Source: Stictocephala bisonia (Eukaryota > Arthropoda > Insecta > Hemiptera > Membracidae). Taken from it: a stretch of 64,000 nucleotides of DNA. Shown here in pieces: positions 1-12,500 of this stretch (its first letter is position 1; each line of letters opens with the position of its first letter). A program made the position numbers and the translations under genes. Below the pieces are notes generated by a model. That model searched no databases and was not told the origin of the DNA. It worked only from the letters and a program-made list of their open reading frames with translations. The stretch covers positions 248,001 through 312,000 of the forward strand of contig JAQJVL010000749.1 in assembly GCA_035578905.1 (NCBI GenBank), given 5' to 3'.

Positions 1-12
1 TTTATTTAAAAA

Positions 13-2310
13 ATGACTTTTAATATACTGAATCATGTCTTATCTAATAACGCAGAGACAAAAGTGTTGACACCTAGATTTCAAAAGGCCAAATTCAAAA
101 GTCGGTGGATAAGTGAATATTTGTTAAAGAAACTTGACAAAAGAAATAAATTGAATAAGATGTTAAGAGATAGGCCTTACGATAGAGGATTAATAAATTA
201 TTTTAATATATTTAAAAGTAATCTTGCCTCAGAAATAGAAAGTACTAAAAGAAATTATTATCGCAACCTTTTTGAAAGTTGTGCAGGCAATGCATCTCAG
301 CAGTGGAAAGTGTTAAACAGTCTAATTGGCAATACAGATAAGACTCTGATAAGAAAGATAACGCTAGAGGACGGCAGAGAAGTGGACGAGCCACTGGCGA
401 TTGCAAACCTGTTTAATGATTACTTTGTATCGGCACCACTAGAATACGCAACTGGGCCTCCTGGCCCACGTCCCGCTGCCTTGTCTTACTGCTCGCACCA
501 TCAATGCTCATTGTTTCTAACTCCCGTCACTGCGGATGAAATATCTTTTATTATTAAAGCATTAAAAAATAAAAAATCCACGGGATATGACACAATAACT
601 GTACAGCTATTGAAATAAATACAGCCTCAAATTAGCCAAGTTCTAGCTGATATCGTGAATATTAGTTTCAAAGAGGGAAAGTTCCCTACGAAACTTAAAC
701 AAGCAATTGTTGTCCCTATATTTAAAAGAAGTAAAAGAGACTTATTAAATAATTACAGGCCTATTGCACTATTATCAATACTATCTAAGATTTTTGAGAG
801 ATGCATGAAAAACAGAATGATAAATTTTTACAATAAAACTAAATTTTTTTACCACACCAATTTGGATTTACAAAGGGTAGAAGTACAGAAATGGCCATAG
901 AACAATTTATGACAGACATTTATAATAGTATTAATAACAACAAAAAAAGCATCTGGAATTTTTATTGATTTTTGTAAAGCTTTTGATTTAGTAGAACATG
1001 ATATATTGCTGGATAAACTTCAACTGTCAGGAATTAGAGGTCTAGCTCTAAGCTGGTTTGACAGTTTTTTGAAAAACAGACCTCAACAAGTTAAAATAAA
1101 AGATGTTGTCAGTGACTCAAAATTAATATTAAAAGGAGTACCACAAGGTTCTGTGCTTTCAGCAACGTTATTTTTAGTATTCATAAATGATTTACTTCAC
1201 ATCCCGTTTCATGATAAAGTGACTGCCTTTGCCGATGACATTGCCTTGCAATACACTGAAGACTACTGGATACAGAATTGGAATAATATGAACGAGGATA
1301 TATGTACCCTGAAAAATTGGTGCGACAAAACAATATGGTAATAAATGCAGACAAAACTAAAACAATAAACTTTGGCCAAAAAAGATTCTCATTTAATGAA
1401 GCATTGCAGATTCACACACATGCATGCATAAACAGTAAAGATTGTGATTGTGCCTCTATTCAACAAGTCGACCCCATAAAATACTTAGGTCTAATCATGG
1501 ATGAAAATTTATCTTGGAAGCACCACGCAGATCAACTACACAGGCAACTGAAAAACAACATAAGAAAATTCTATTTTATTAGAAACTTAGTAAGCGAAGA
1601 TATGCTGAGAGCCTTGTATTTTGCTTTGATACATTCAAGACTGTCTTATGGCATTGAGCTGTGGGGTGGTGCCAATAAGGTCATACTAAATCCCTTAGAA
1701 TTGACACAAAAACACTTTGTCAGAATTCTAGCATTTAAATCAAAACAAGAACCTTCTATTCCACTTTTCCGAAGATTTAAAATACTACCCTTGCAGTATA
1801 TATTTATTTTTAAAGTTCTAAAAATGTTTTACATTCGAAGTGGTAACATTAATACGAACACATTTAGCTATAAAACTAGAGCCACCTCGTTAGGGCTATT
1901 TATAAGACCAAAAGTAAATAAAATCATTTTTAGGAAATCATTTTTATTTTTAGGACCTAAAGTGTTCAACTTGTTACCTGTAAAAATAAAAAATTGTAAA
2001 AGTTTCAACATATTTCAATGTAACCTGAAGGTTTGGCTTCTACAACAAAATAACCTTGACCAAATCTTAAGCGTTTTACAATAGTGGTTATTTTAATTTC
2101 AAAATCATATTGTTTTAGCTGTATAAATATGATAGTTTAAGTAAATTCTTATGTAGATTATTTTTATTTGAAAGGCACTGTTTTATTCTTTTGTTGTACA
2201 GTACTTGTGTGTATGTATCTATGTAAGTATGTATGTATGTATATGTAAATATATGTATGTATGTATATTGTCTCTTAATAAATTTTGTTGTAATTTTGGT
2301 TTTAAGGAAA
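13..2310 (+). mobile_element. CR1-like non-LTR retrotransposon (LINE), 3' two thirds, decayed
   Basis: This is the reverse-transcriptase (RT) part of a LINE ORF2, cut by the window's left edge. Coding pieces lie in shifting frames: 13-618 (linker before the RT), 655-900 (RT fingers, motif NNYRPIALLSILSKIFE), about 950-1325 (palm, with FIDFCKAFD, GVPQGSV and the catalytic FADD) and 1326-2084 (thumb and C-terminal region, KYLGLIMDENLSW). In-frame stops follow residue 201 and 900, and the frame changes near 1326, so the copy is dead. The endonuclease and ORF1 would lie left of the window. After the stop at 2084 comes an AT-rich 3' UTR with a GTAT-type microsatellite at about 2211-2275. The same motif order and wording in the LINE at 10450-14790 suggest a shared family. 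The exact 3' end is not defined. Confidence 0.85.
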
Positions 2311-2507
2311 TTTAGTTTTTATTATTATTTTAGCATAGTCTAGAAGAGCAAAAACTTTCAAAACATTCAAAGAGTATAATTTTATTAGTAATATAGTGAA
2401 TTTTTTTCTCAAGATAGATAACGATAACTAATCAGTAATTGTTACTATAAAAAAGGAATGTTTCGATCAGCACACTGCAGCAAGCCGAGCCGCTTATTAT
2501 TATATCT

Positions 2508-2545
<38 letters not shown>

Positions 2546-3339
2546 GACTATTCAATGTTATTATAAAGTTGATATAATCTGAGCTGTCATCACTTATCAG
2601 GAAAGGGATGACAGTAATTCCTAGAGAAATACATGTATTTTGTTTCTGTTAAAATTGGTGGAATAAATACATTCTTATTCTTATTATTCTATTGTAAGGA
2701 ACGTGCAAACATGCTGAGGAACCACTGATTCAGGCACAATTTCCCTACTTTGCGCCCTCTAAAAGTAGACTGATTGTTCTAGACTATAAAACTGTTATTA
2801 TCCAGTAGAAAAAATTGATGTCAGTGGGAAAATTTCAAAACTCCTTTGTATACAGCCATAGCCTGCTAAAAGGACTTGGCAAAACCTAAACCTGCCTTTA
2901 TGACTTGCTTATTTATTGTCTGATCACTTTATTTAGAGATTGACAAGAGTCTATGAAGCTGAAAATTGACACAGAGGATCGCCTTATGGTGTAGATAGGC
3001 AATAAGGCTGTGGTTATAAAAAGTAGCCATTTAAGTGTTTTTTATTATGAAATGTTTAAGGTAATTTTCACTAACTCTGACACTACACTACTTTGTACCT
3101 CCTAAAGTAGATGCCGAAGGTTTTCTAAACTATAAAACTGTGTTATTTAGAAGAACAATCTGATTTCAATCAGAAAATATTAAAGTTAACTGGAATACAG
3201 CAATAAGCCCTTGAAATAAGCTTCTTTAAGACTCATTTACTATTGAGTCTTATAAGTACATTTCGAGATTATTAGAAATCAGTAACAGCATGGATACTGT
3301 GCAATATTGTTTTATAGCGATACTAGAGTTAAGCTTTTA
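2311..3339. other. AT-rich stretch without a recognisable gene; poly-T tract
   Basis: No convincing coding sequence is visible. A pure T run of about 32 bases lies at 2511-2542. It is followed by a segment ending in an AATAAATACATTCTTATTC-like A/T-rich tail near 2690, which resembles a retroposon 3' end, but no coding part is attached. The rest is unassigned. Confidence 0.4.
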
Positions 3340-3418
3340 TATTAATTTAAGGGGTTAGAGGGAACCATAGGAAAAAGATAAGCAACCATCCTGTAGCAAA
3401 GCACAGGCAGCTGGCTAG
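3340..3418 (+). mobile_element. Helitron 3' end fragment
   Basis: The segment has a GAGGGAACCA motif, a GTAGCAAAGCACAGGCAGC motif and ends in GGCTAGTA. The same arrangement (GAGGGAACCACAGG, GTAGCAATGCAAGG, CGGCTAGTA) ends the more complete Helitron-like element at 37602-38434. Helitrons end in CTRR after a short hairpin, and CTAG fits. The 5' part is missing, and the hAT terminus begins about 16 bases downstream. Confidence 0.5.
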
Positions 3419-3433
3419 TACATAATAAAAATA

Positions 3434-6115
3434 ATTAGGGATGGGTCGGTTCCAGATTTTTTCAGTTCCGGTTCTGATACCGGTTCCGTGATTTCGATTC
3501 TCGGTTCTCGGTTCTGGTTCTTCCCCCTCCATCAAAAAAATCAAATCTGTAGTTTTTTCGTTACAGAAACAATGAAACGATTTTTTGTGGAGAAATATAA
3601 ACCTTATTAAAAATATGACAAAGATCAAATTGAAACTGACCCTGTAAAATTAAACTAGGATATAAAAAAAATTCCTTACCTATAAAAAATGTAAAGTTTA
3701 AATAGCTACTGAAATTATGAGTAACATTTACGAGTTTAAATCAAATCAAAGAACATAATAAATACAAGTAGACAAATTTTTATTACTAAATACCACATGA
3801 AATGAGATCTTATAAAATAAACAGAACCCTTTCAATTACAATATTCTTAAGTCTTTGCTGACATTAGGTAACCAAGATGTCAAAAAGTACATCCTAAGAA
3901 AGACTCTAAAAAATTTAATACAATTTTTAGGTCATCTTTGTTTAAAATTCAAAAACATTATATTTGTAGTTAAAACAGTGTGTGTTGAAAAAATTAAAAT
4001 GAAAAAAACAGAGTGACGTTACTATTTACAAATTACTATTCTGATAGAAGTTCTTTCATTTTATGAAAAATGTAAAGTTTAAATAGCTACTGTAATTATG
4101 AGTAACATTTACGAGTTTAAATCAAATCAAAGAGTTTGAAAAGGTGTTTGATTAGGCCTATAGGTTTTTGTTAAGAAAAACTAGCATTTTAACTTTTTCT
4201 GGGTCCAGTCTGTTTCTTTTTAGTGTCAACAATGTTTCCTGCTGTGCTAAATAGCCTCTCACTAAATACCGTTGCTGGAGGGATGCAGAGATATTTGAAA
4301 CTTAAATTTTGAAGTCTGGTGAAGTGACTGTTGTTCCAGTATCGCCTTACATCTTCTGGGTTGCTCTCAGGACTGATAGCAGGTTGAGCTAGGCATTGCT
4401 CAAGCTCTTCTTCAGCACTGCTGTTCGATTCAGTAGATTCAACAGTAAAAACACTTTTGTATGTTGACCATAGACCCTTGCTAGAGGAACTAGGTTCACC
4501 TGTACTAGGTCACAGTTCACTTGTACTAGATTGTAGTTCACTGGGTCGAGGGGTTTCATTTTTGTCCAATTCTGATAAGATTATACTTTTCACAGCCCTC
4601 ACAGCACTCTCACTAGAAAAAGGATTGTTTTTAAATCTAGGGTCTAATAGTGTTGCTGGTCCAAGGAGGCGGTCCTCTTCTGCACCTCCAAATCGAAACT
4701 TAATGTTAGCAATAAGATCATTTTTGAAGCCCTGTAAACCAGAGCCAGGTGGAGCTAGTATTTGCAGGTGGTGCAAGATAAGTTTTGTGATAGGTATAAT
4801 CTGAAACCAAATAATAAGATTCTTGAAGTACAGTTTCTAAATAAATGTTGAAGCAAAACCCCTTACATATTTGTAAAACAAGATATTTAATGTTTTAAAC
4901 TGGTACTTGTTTGTTAAATGGAGGCCACTAAATTACAATGCACTTTGCAACCAAGTTTGAAATCTTGGCATTGTTAAAAACCCCATCTTTGATGACTAAC
5001 TCAAGTGTATTGGCTGTACAAGCGACCACAGAGAAGTTTGACAAATTGAGGGCTGCCTTAATATCAGGCCCATTGTCCCTCACTACGGCAACTACTTTTG
5101 TTTCCAGTCCCCACTGTTCAAGGGTTTCACACAAGAAGTTTTTGAGGTTGACAGCTGTGTGACTTACTTCTTTAAAGGGAACAACCTCCAGACACTTATG
5201 ATAAGGTTTCATTTCCAGATAGAAATGACAGGTGAGTGCCATGTAGTCGTTATTACTTATGGAAGTCCACATGACAGTTGTAATTGAAACATGCTTCACG
5301 TGTGTTAACAACTCTTCAAGGGCCTGTCTGCTTTCATTGTACATTTTAGGTATAATTTTGTTCCCTAGTGATTTCCGAGAAACCATTGTGTATCTTGGTT
5401 CCAAGTGAGTTATTAGTTGCCGAAAACCTCGATTTTCAACTAGGCTCAAAGGTTGTATATCCAGACAGACCATCTGGGCGATCAAGTTCGAAATTCTATT
5501 AGAGCGGGGGTAATTCACTTTAAATTTTGCAGCCTTATCACAAACTTGAAAGAGAGTAGGTTGATATTTGTTTGAGATAGGCCTTTTGATGCATTTTGGG
5601 TATTTTGGTTCAGGACTTGTGAGAGATGCAGAGGAAGGTAGGCTTTGAGTGGGAGAAATCACTTCAGAAGACTGGGAAATACTGCTTGAGGGTGATCCCA
5701 TGACAAAAGTCGATGAGCCTGGTTGAAGAATGGTGCCAGGGTCATCAACGTCTTCTTCATCTTCCGTTAAGATTGACAGAGGACTTGAACATCTAGGCCT
5801 AGTAGAGGGTTTCTCCACAGGCTGAAAAAATCTGTCCAGAAATTTGCATTCCGATTTTGAAGCAGCAGCTGTATTTGGGGCTTCTTGCTTCTGTTGTTTT
5901 GCAGGGGTGGGTGTACTTTCATTCTTTTTAAAATTTATATTATGTTGAGTGATGAGATGTTTCTTCAAGTTGGAGGTTGATTTTGATGCTCCTCTAGATA
6001 TACGTTTGGAGCAAAGGTTGCACTTTGCATAGTTATCATCTCCACTTTCAGAGTCTATGATAAAATATTTTCCAAACTGCAGAAGCCATAACAAGCCAAT
6101 CAGTAATAAACACAT
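3434..6115 (-). mobile_element. hAT-family DNA transposon, decayed
   Basis: A broken hAT transposase gene (4158-6115, - strand) is followed on its 3' side by an AT-rich tail. The tail ends at a TAGGGATGGGTCGG motif of the kind that starts many hAT terminal inverted repeats. A run of GGTTC/CGGTTC repeats at 3448-3525 follows inside this end. I could not find a matching inverted copy of the terminus upstream of 6115, so the element is probably 5' truncated or that end has decayed. A direct repeat of about 64 bp occurs at 3686-3750 and 4069-4132. Confidence 0.7.
4158..6115 (-). pseudogene. hAT transposase (BED zinc finger, ZBED-like), internally deleted
   Basis: hAT transposases cut and paste DNA using an RNase H-like domain with an inserted helical domain and a C-terminal dimerisation (hATC) domain. 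The N-terminal piece (4928-6115, 395 aa) has a BED-type finger near residues 31-60 (CNLCSK, then KKHLITQHN), a Ser/Pro-rich linker and the first catalytic-domain stretches (TTVMWTS, VVAVVRDNGPDI, VVACTANTLELVIKDG). The C-terminal piece (about 4803-4158) holds GPATLLDPRFKNNPF and the hATC signature FSERLFSTAGNI near 4235-4270, with one in-frame TGA near 4510 and a frame change near 4195 before the last residues. Between them only about 130 bp remain where the family normally has roughly 100 or more residues. That gap has a GT-like start (after AAGTGCATT) and a TTTCAG end, so it could be read as an intron, but an internal deletion is as likely. Not functional as it stands. Confidence 0.75.
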
Positions 6116-6405
6116 ACAACAACTTTTAGCACCTACAATTTCAATGATTCATAAGCCTGGAAAAATATCACAATTCACAAGTCTTTTCTTTTTAATTCAG
6201 TAAAACCGTTATAATGTGACCCAGTGTACGCTATAGGCCTTAACTATTAGGGTTATTATTAAATATTACTAACTTGTCCATTTTTCAATGCATATACTGT
6301 ATGCAATGTTGATATATCGACCTATTGATCGAAAAACTTGGGAGTCGTTTAGTATCATTGAATTATTTTAACTTTGTTTTTGAAATTTGTTAATGATGGA
6401 GTATC
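6116..6405. other. No feature seen
   Basis: AT-rich sequence between the hAT pseudogene and the next repeat. No coding signal and no matching hAT terminus was found here. Confidence 0.3.
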
Positions 6406-6590
6406 AGATGAGGGAGACAAAGGTAGTTGGACATTTGCCATCATTACCTGAAAATTAACAATCACGACGTTTCGATTTGGTAAAACCCAAACCTTTTTCA
6501 AGTGCTAAAAACTAAATTACATCTACACAAACATGTTATAAAACTACGTTCTTAAACTAATAAACTTATCTACTTTAATAATTATCTACA
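6406..6590 (+). repeat. Interspersed repeat, copy 1 of 2 (GAGGGAGACAAAGG family)
   Basis: About 180 bp starting GAGGGAGACAAAGGTAG and running through ACGACGTTTCGATTTGGTAA and TTTTTCAAGTGCTAAAAAC to CTTATCTACTTTAATAA. It matches 53679-53847 with only a few differences and in the same orientation. The sequence continues into AT-rich DNA here but into a minisatellite at the second copy. The ACGTTTCG...TTTTTCAAG wording resembles termini of some invertebrate repeats, but I cannot classify it. Confidence 0.7.
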
Positions 6591-7039
6591 TTTTAACCTA
6601 GATCCTAGAATGGGGTACAACAAAATGAACTTCTACTAAATATAAAAAATATTAACAGGGTTAAATTAATATAACCAATTAGGCGCTGTCAAGGTCACGA
6701 TATCAACAAAAAATGTCAAAACACAATTAAAATTAATATTCAAATCAGACTGAAATAATATTACATTAACTAATCATAAATGTATGGTACTTGATAAACA
6801 CTATTAATTTAAAATAACATTCAACATGCACAAAAAATGATATATATGACTCGGAAGGACTGAGACTACTATTGCAATTACATTTTAACCTGAAAAGACA
6901 ACAATTATTAGGAATAAAACAATACAATAATCAAATATTACAAAAATGATGAAGTCTTACGACCCGCAGTGATGATGGCGTCTAGACGTTCCAGGCACGA
7001 AGTGAGGATGATATTGGGTATTCCAGACTATCAAATGCT
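6591..7039. other. AT-rich sequence, unassigned
   Basis: No open coding signal. It may be the remainder of the repeat that starts at 6406, since only the first ~180 bp can be compared with the second copy. Confidence 0.3.
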
Positions 7040-8845
7040 GAATTATCAACAACACTATAACCGAAGATCCCTACATAATTGCTGAATCTTTCAACACCTA
7101 TTTTGCTCAAATAGCAGAGAAGACTCTACACCAAAATGGACTTCCATCCCAAGACACTGCTGTTTTCAAACCGTGTCACTCTATCCCACTACCATAAAAG
7201 AAGTGAAACAATAAATTCACTTAGACCCAAAAAGTCTAGTGGTATAGATGAGTACAGGTCAAAGGCAGTCAAACACTGTGTAGAAGAACTGATAGTTCCC
7301 CTCGCTTCCATTATAAACAAATCTTTTTCAAGAGGACAGTTCCCAATAGCACTCAAAACATCTAAGGTATATCCTAAACACAAAAAATGACAACATCAGA
7401 AATTTGCTATTACCGACCCATATCTCTAATTTCCCTATTCTCAAAAATTATAGAAAAAATAGCACTACAGGGACTTCTAACCCACCTCAAACAAAATGAC
7501 CTTATAACCACCAGTCAACATGGATTTTTTAAGGGCAAATCAACTAAAACAGCGATCATAGTTTCATTGAACACATCACGGAGCTTATAGATAAGGCACA
7601 GTTCACTACTGGACTCTTCCTAGACTATAGTGAGGCTTTTTACTGCCTCGGACATAGATTAATCTCAAGAAAACTAAAATCAATGGGAGTTGGAGGAGTA
7701 GCCAATGACTGGCTTCTAAGTTACCTGAAGGGTTGACAGCAAGCAGTAGAATTGCAATTTACAACTAACAATTGTAGTAGAACCTATAGATCAGCCCCTA
7801 AAACATAAGACAAGTGGTGTTCCTCAAGGGTCTGTCCTTGGCCCTGTCCTTTTTATCCTACTAATGACTTTCCAGCCTATATATAAAATTCAAACACCAC
7901 CTGTATTATGTAAGCTGACAACACTACATTGTTAATTAAGAATGATACAGCAGATGGCATACACAACACTGCTACTGCAGAATTGACTAGAACCATTAAC
8001 TATTGCAAGACCAATGGCTTAGTGATGAACCCCTCTAAGACAATACAAATTAATTTTAGCAGAAAAAAAGAAGACATCCCTGACTTTCCCAACATAATTA
8101 CACAAACTAGCATAAAGTTCCTTGGCATTACCATAGACAAAGACCTTACATGAAATGAACACGTAAATAATGTCTGCAAAAAGATGAGCTCCGGGGTCTA
8201 TTTGGTAAGCCGTATGAAATGGATAGGAAATCAAGAAAGAGCTAAGCTGGCATACTACGCTCTTGAAGACTCCAATATGAGATATGGACTTATTACTGGG
8301 ATGGTTCATCGGCTGGCAACCTAAATAGAGTTCTAACAATTCAAAAAAAGGCAATAAGGACACTTGCTGACCTTCACCAGCGAGAAAGTTGTAAATAAGC
8401 CTTTAGAAGACTTGGAATATTAACCATTACAGCCCTCTATATTTTACAAGTAATTTTACATGTTGACAAACAATATCCTGAAACAAGTAAAGACATTCAC
8501 TCCTATAACACCCGTCATGGTGCAAAGTATACAATACCACGACATAGGACAACCGTATTTGAGAAGAACCCATCATATGTTGGACGAAAATTTAAAAATA
8601 TGCTACCAAACGCCCTAAGTAGCCTAACAGGAAATTACCTCAAGAAGGAGCTGCAAAAATAACTCCTGGACAACCCAGTCTACACCATTGATGAATTCCA
8701 GAGTCTACTGCAATGAAGAATTTACCACCTGGACATCAACAATATAAACTTTTAACTCTGTAACTTCTTTCTTCTGTAACTTTGTTGACTTGAATCCATA
8801 TCTTGAAGTTATTGGATATGTAATAAATAAATTTAAAAAAATCAA
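7040..8845 (+). mobile_element. Non-LTR retrotransposon (second LINE family), decayed RT half
   Basis: Pieces of one RT can be followed in order: linker near 7065 (AESFNTYFAQIAEKTL), 7136-7590 (SLRPKKSSGIDE, YYRPISLISLFSKIIEK, TSQHGFFKGKST), 7610-7720 (LFLDYSEAF), about 7810 (SGVPQGSVLGPVLFIL), 7910-8153 (ADNTTLL, then KFLGITIDKDLT) and 8154-8700 (C-terminal domain, LAYYALEDSNMRYG). The catalytic YADD reads stop-A-D-N here, and several more stops and frame changes follow, so it is inactive. The 3' end has AATAAATAAATTT near 8823. Motif wording is closer to the LINE at 29333-30672 than to the CR1-like copy at 13-2310. Confidence 0.8.
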
Positions 8846-9236
8846 GGTCTTACTGTATATAATTTCCTTCTTGTGATTGTTATGTTTGTTTTCTTAGTTA
8901 GCATATTTTGTGTTGTTGAGAATGCAAAGCAATTGAATGTTACACAACATAAATTAATTACAGTTTTATACAAAATGTAAAATATTAAACAGTATATTTT
9001 TATGGATTTTGGTGAACCACAATAACTTCCTTGGACCAGAGGGACTCTCAAAGGAGAATATTCCTTCTCGCCTTCCTTTGTGACTCCTTCTAGTTCGAGG
9101 AAGGTGATAATGGTTTACCAAAATCGATCACTACATTATTTGTACGTTTTGTAGTCATATTTTGCCACATTTGTTTATTGTTCACTTGTGTTGTGTAAAT
9201 TTTTTGGAAATAAATTAACTTGTAATATGTATGCTG
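8846..9236. repeat. Degenerate foldback (inverted-repeat) element
   Basis: Left and right halves are imperfect inverted copies around about 9050: GGTGAACCAC...CTTGGACCAGAGGGACT on the left, GAGGAAGGTGATAATGG...CAAAATCGATCAC on the right. The same words occur in the much better preserved palindrome at 28771-29100, so this is an older member of that family. It has no coding capacity. Confidence 0.55.
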
Positions 9237-9320
9237 TTAAAACTACAAATTTCAAAAGAAATTATAAATTAAACATCATATGCAGACATAATTAACACTT
9301 GCAAATGAATGGTTTTGTAG

Positions 9321-9541
9321 GTGGACATTTTGGAGCTTCTCATGCAGCAGACTGAGGACCATTGGTTGCCATGGCAACAAAAGCGTCCTCTGCTACATAT
9401 TGCCTGTGAACGAGGTGCCTGGAACTGTGTAAAGTACCTGGTCTCAGAGAGGTCGGAAGAGATCAACCAGTGTTATGATGAATACTACCCCATTCACCAA
9501 GCAGCACTGCAACCTGCCAAGTTCCTTGAAATTCTCATTCA
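9321..9541 (+). CDS. ASB-like gene, first visible exon
   Basis: Acceptor GGTTTTGTAG ends at 9320 and donor GTGAGT starts at 9542. The exon encodes 73 residues plus two bases. It carries two ankyrin units (RPLLHIACERGAWNCVKYLV and YYPIHQAALQPAKFLEILI). The GTG at its start is an internal Val, not an initiator. The frame opens directly at the acceptor. Confidence 0.85.
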
Positions 9542-12500
9542 GTGAGTTCTGTGTTACTTTTAATGATCATTTGGTGCACACCTGTTCATTTGAAAAGTAA
9601 ACTTAAAGTTGAAACATATTAACCCTGGATAGGTATCGCGTATGAGTATTACGCTAAGGGTATCGATACGTAAATTTTACACAGTCAATAAACTTCATAA
9701 ACACAGTTGATAGATTGATAATTGTTTAATAAAAATCACTAATACATGGACATAAAATTTGAAGATCAATTATTAATACATTTTGTTAGTTTATATTACA
9801 AATGTCAGTGACTGCTAAGTCCCATAAGATCCTATTGAAAAGTATTTTGTTCGCTTCTAAGTATTGTACGTAAACGTGAAGTATTTTTTCTCTTAAGTTT
9901 TGAAATTTAATAAAAATTACACAACATTGATACATTACACTAAAGGAAGGGGGAACTGAATCACTGCTGTTTAGACAAACATCTACCATGTTAAACAACT
10001 ATTTTAAAGCAAAATAGTACCTAACAACAAGTCAAAATAAGGTACAAACACCCATCTAAGGTTAATGTGACTCCTGCACTACAATTAAATAATCCCTGGC
10101 CAAATCATCTGAGCAGGGAACACTTTAAACTTTTGTACATCTACAGTTTGGCCACTTAGATTGCGACCTAATCAAAGAAATTGTGTAAGAGAGAAAACTA
10201 CTATTCTCCCAAACAACATCATCGTTGATACGCAGTGGCAAGCCCTGCCTATGAATGTAAAGATCATAACAACAATTCAATTAACTTTGGGGGATGTAGC
10301 TAGATAATCCAGGTGTAGAAAAATTGTTCTTAGTCAATTATTTGTCAAAAACAGCCTCCAGATAACTCTAAGAAATGAATACTGCTAATGAATGAACTGC
10401 TAATAAAATTAATATTTCATTTCTGTCTGGTGGTTTCTGTTCTGTTAAGTTTTTTTTTTTTTTTTTTTTTATTCACACAAAAAATTATCATACAAATTGC
10501 CATATGACATAATTGTGAATATACCTAGCCACTTATCCAGTAGTGTGGCTAGGTTAAACAAAAATGAAAAACAAGATTATAAACAATTATAACAATGAGT
10601 CCAGTTCAGCAAGCTTATTATCAAGGTAATACAGCTCTCTGCAGCGCATTTAACAGTTCAACTTAAATTATATACATATTCAACTATATTCAAAACAAAT
10701 ACAAATCATACCATGGATTGGCTCATAAAGTCTGTTAGTTCTAACGTGAAAAGCCATTGTTTTAATTTTTGACAAAACTTTGTTTCATTATTGATTTGCT
10801 TGATTTCAAGAGGCAATTTATTGAAATAATTTGACCCAAGATAGTTAAAAGATTGTTTAAAAATAGTTTTATTAACCTTAGGTTTAATAAAGATGCGTTG
10901 ATTGTTACTCCTAATATTATAGTTGGGACGTGAAGATCCTATGTTGCCACTTCTTATATAAAAGAGTCTTAAAGTTTTAAAACAGAATAAGTGTTGGATT
11001 GGAAGTACTTTTAAATATGAGTATAATGCGAATGAAGACTGGCGGGAATTTTGCTTCAGAATTACACGAACAAACTTATTTTGAATTTTCCTAATATTGC
11101 CAATATTGGTCTTGTATGATCCACCCCAACACACAATACCATACTGCAATCTGGAGTTAACCAAGCCATAGTATAATGTACGTAACAGAGAAGTACTACA
11201 AAAATTCCTTAGGAAATAAAATTTTCTAACACTTGATCTAATTTTAGAAATCAAATTAGCAGTATGCTTTTTCAAGACAGCTTACTGTCAAGCCATATAC
11301 CTAAATATTGAAAACCATCAACTTCTTCAATTATTTTACAATTACAATTTTCTTCGTTAATTCCACAATAAGTGTAACTGTGGTAGATTACAGGTCTATT
11401 TAAAGTTAACTCTTTAAAATCAAAATTAACAAGTTTAGTTTTATTGACATTAACAGACATTTTGTTTTTGAAACACCAACATCGTAATATATTTAAGTCA
11501 CTTTTAATATACTGAAATAATATATTTTTGTTTGTCTGTGAATAAACAAAAGCAATATCGTCGGCGAACGCACTAATACTTCCATAGAAATTCTGCTGTA
11601 ATCGTTTATATAAATAATAAATAAATTTGCCAAAAGAACGGATCCTTGTGGAACTCCGGCCTTGATGCTTAGCGGGGGGCTTAAAATATTTTCAATTTTT
11701 ACCATTTGACTCCGGCCTGTAAGAAAACTTTCAAACCAGTTTAGAGGTGTCCCTCTAATGCCAGCGGATTCCAACTTATCAATCAATATTTTATGGTTTA
11801 CTAAATCAAAGGCCTTCTTAAAGTCTATAAAAATTCCAATTGTGTTCTTGTTATTATTTATGCTGTCATATAACTTCCCAACAAAGTTTACCAAAGCATC
11901 TTCTGTTGATTTGCTCTTTGTAAAACCAAATTGAGCGTCACTTTGAAATTTGTATTTGTTTAAAAATTGTAAAAGACTAGATTTCATACATTTCTCTATG
12001 ATTTTTGAAAATACCGACAAGAGGCTAATTGGTCTAAGATTTTCAATGTGAAAAGAGTTTGATTTTTTATATAAAGGAACAATTACAGATTTTTTTAAGG
12101 ATCGTGGGAATGTACCAGTTGAAAAACTTAAATTTATTAAGTGTGATAAGATTGAAGAAATATTATATACAATATTTTTTATCAAGTTTACATTAAAATT
12201 ATCAAAACCAGTTGATTTCTTATTTTTTAAGCTAAGAACAACTTTAACTATTTCCTCAGGGGTTGTATCTGATAAGAAAAACGAGTAAGGCACTCGGTGA
12301 GAAGATAGCGTTTGACTCTTGGTCAGTTGCCCATTATCAGTAGTTGCGGAATGCACACTGATAAGATACTCATTTATAATCAAACCTAACCGGTAAGGAT
12401 CCTCTATGCATTCTTCGTCCTCCATTATTACCTTCTTAACACCACATGATTTTTGACTACCTGTTAAGCTATTTACGATTTTCCATTGTTGACTTGTATC

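Noticed and set aside
3347..3628. 93-residue - strand frame with an RTENRNHGTGIRTGTE repeat
   Set aside because: It spans the hAT terminus GGTTC repeats and the Helitron end; the peptide repeats come from the DNA repeats.
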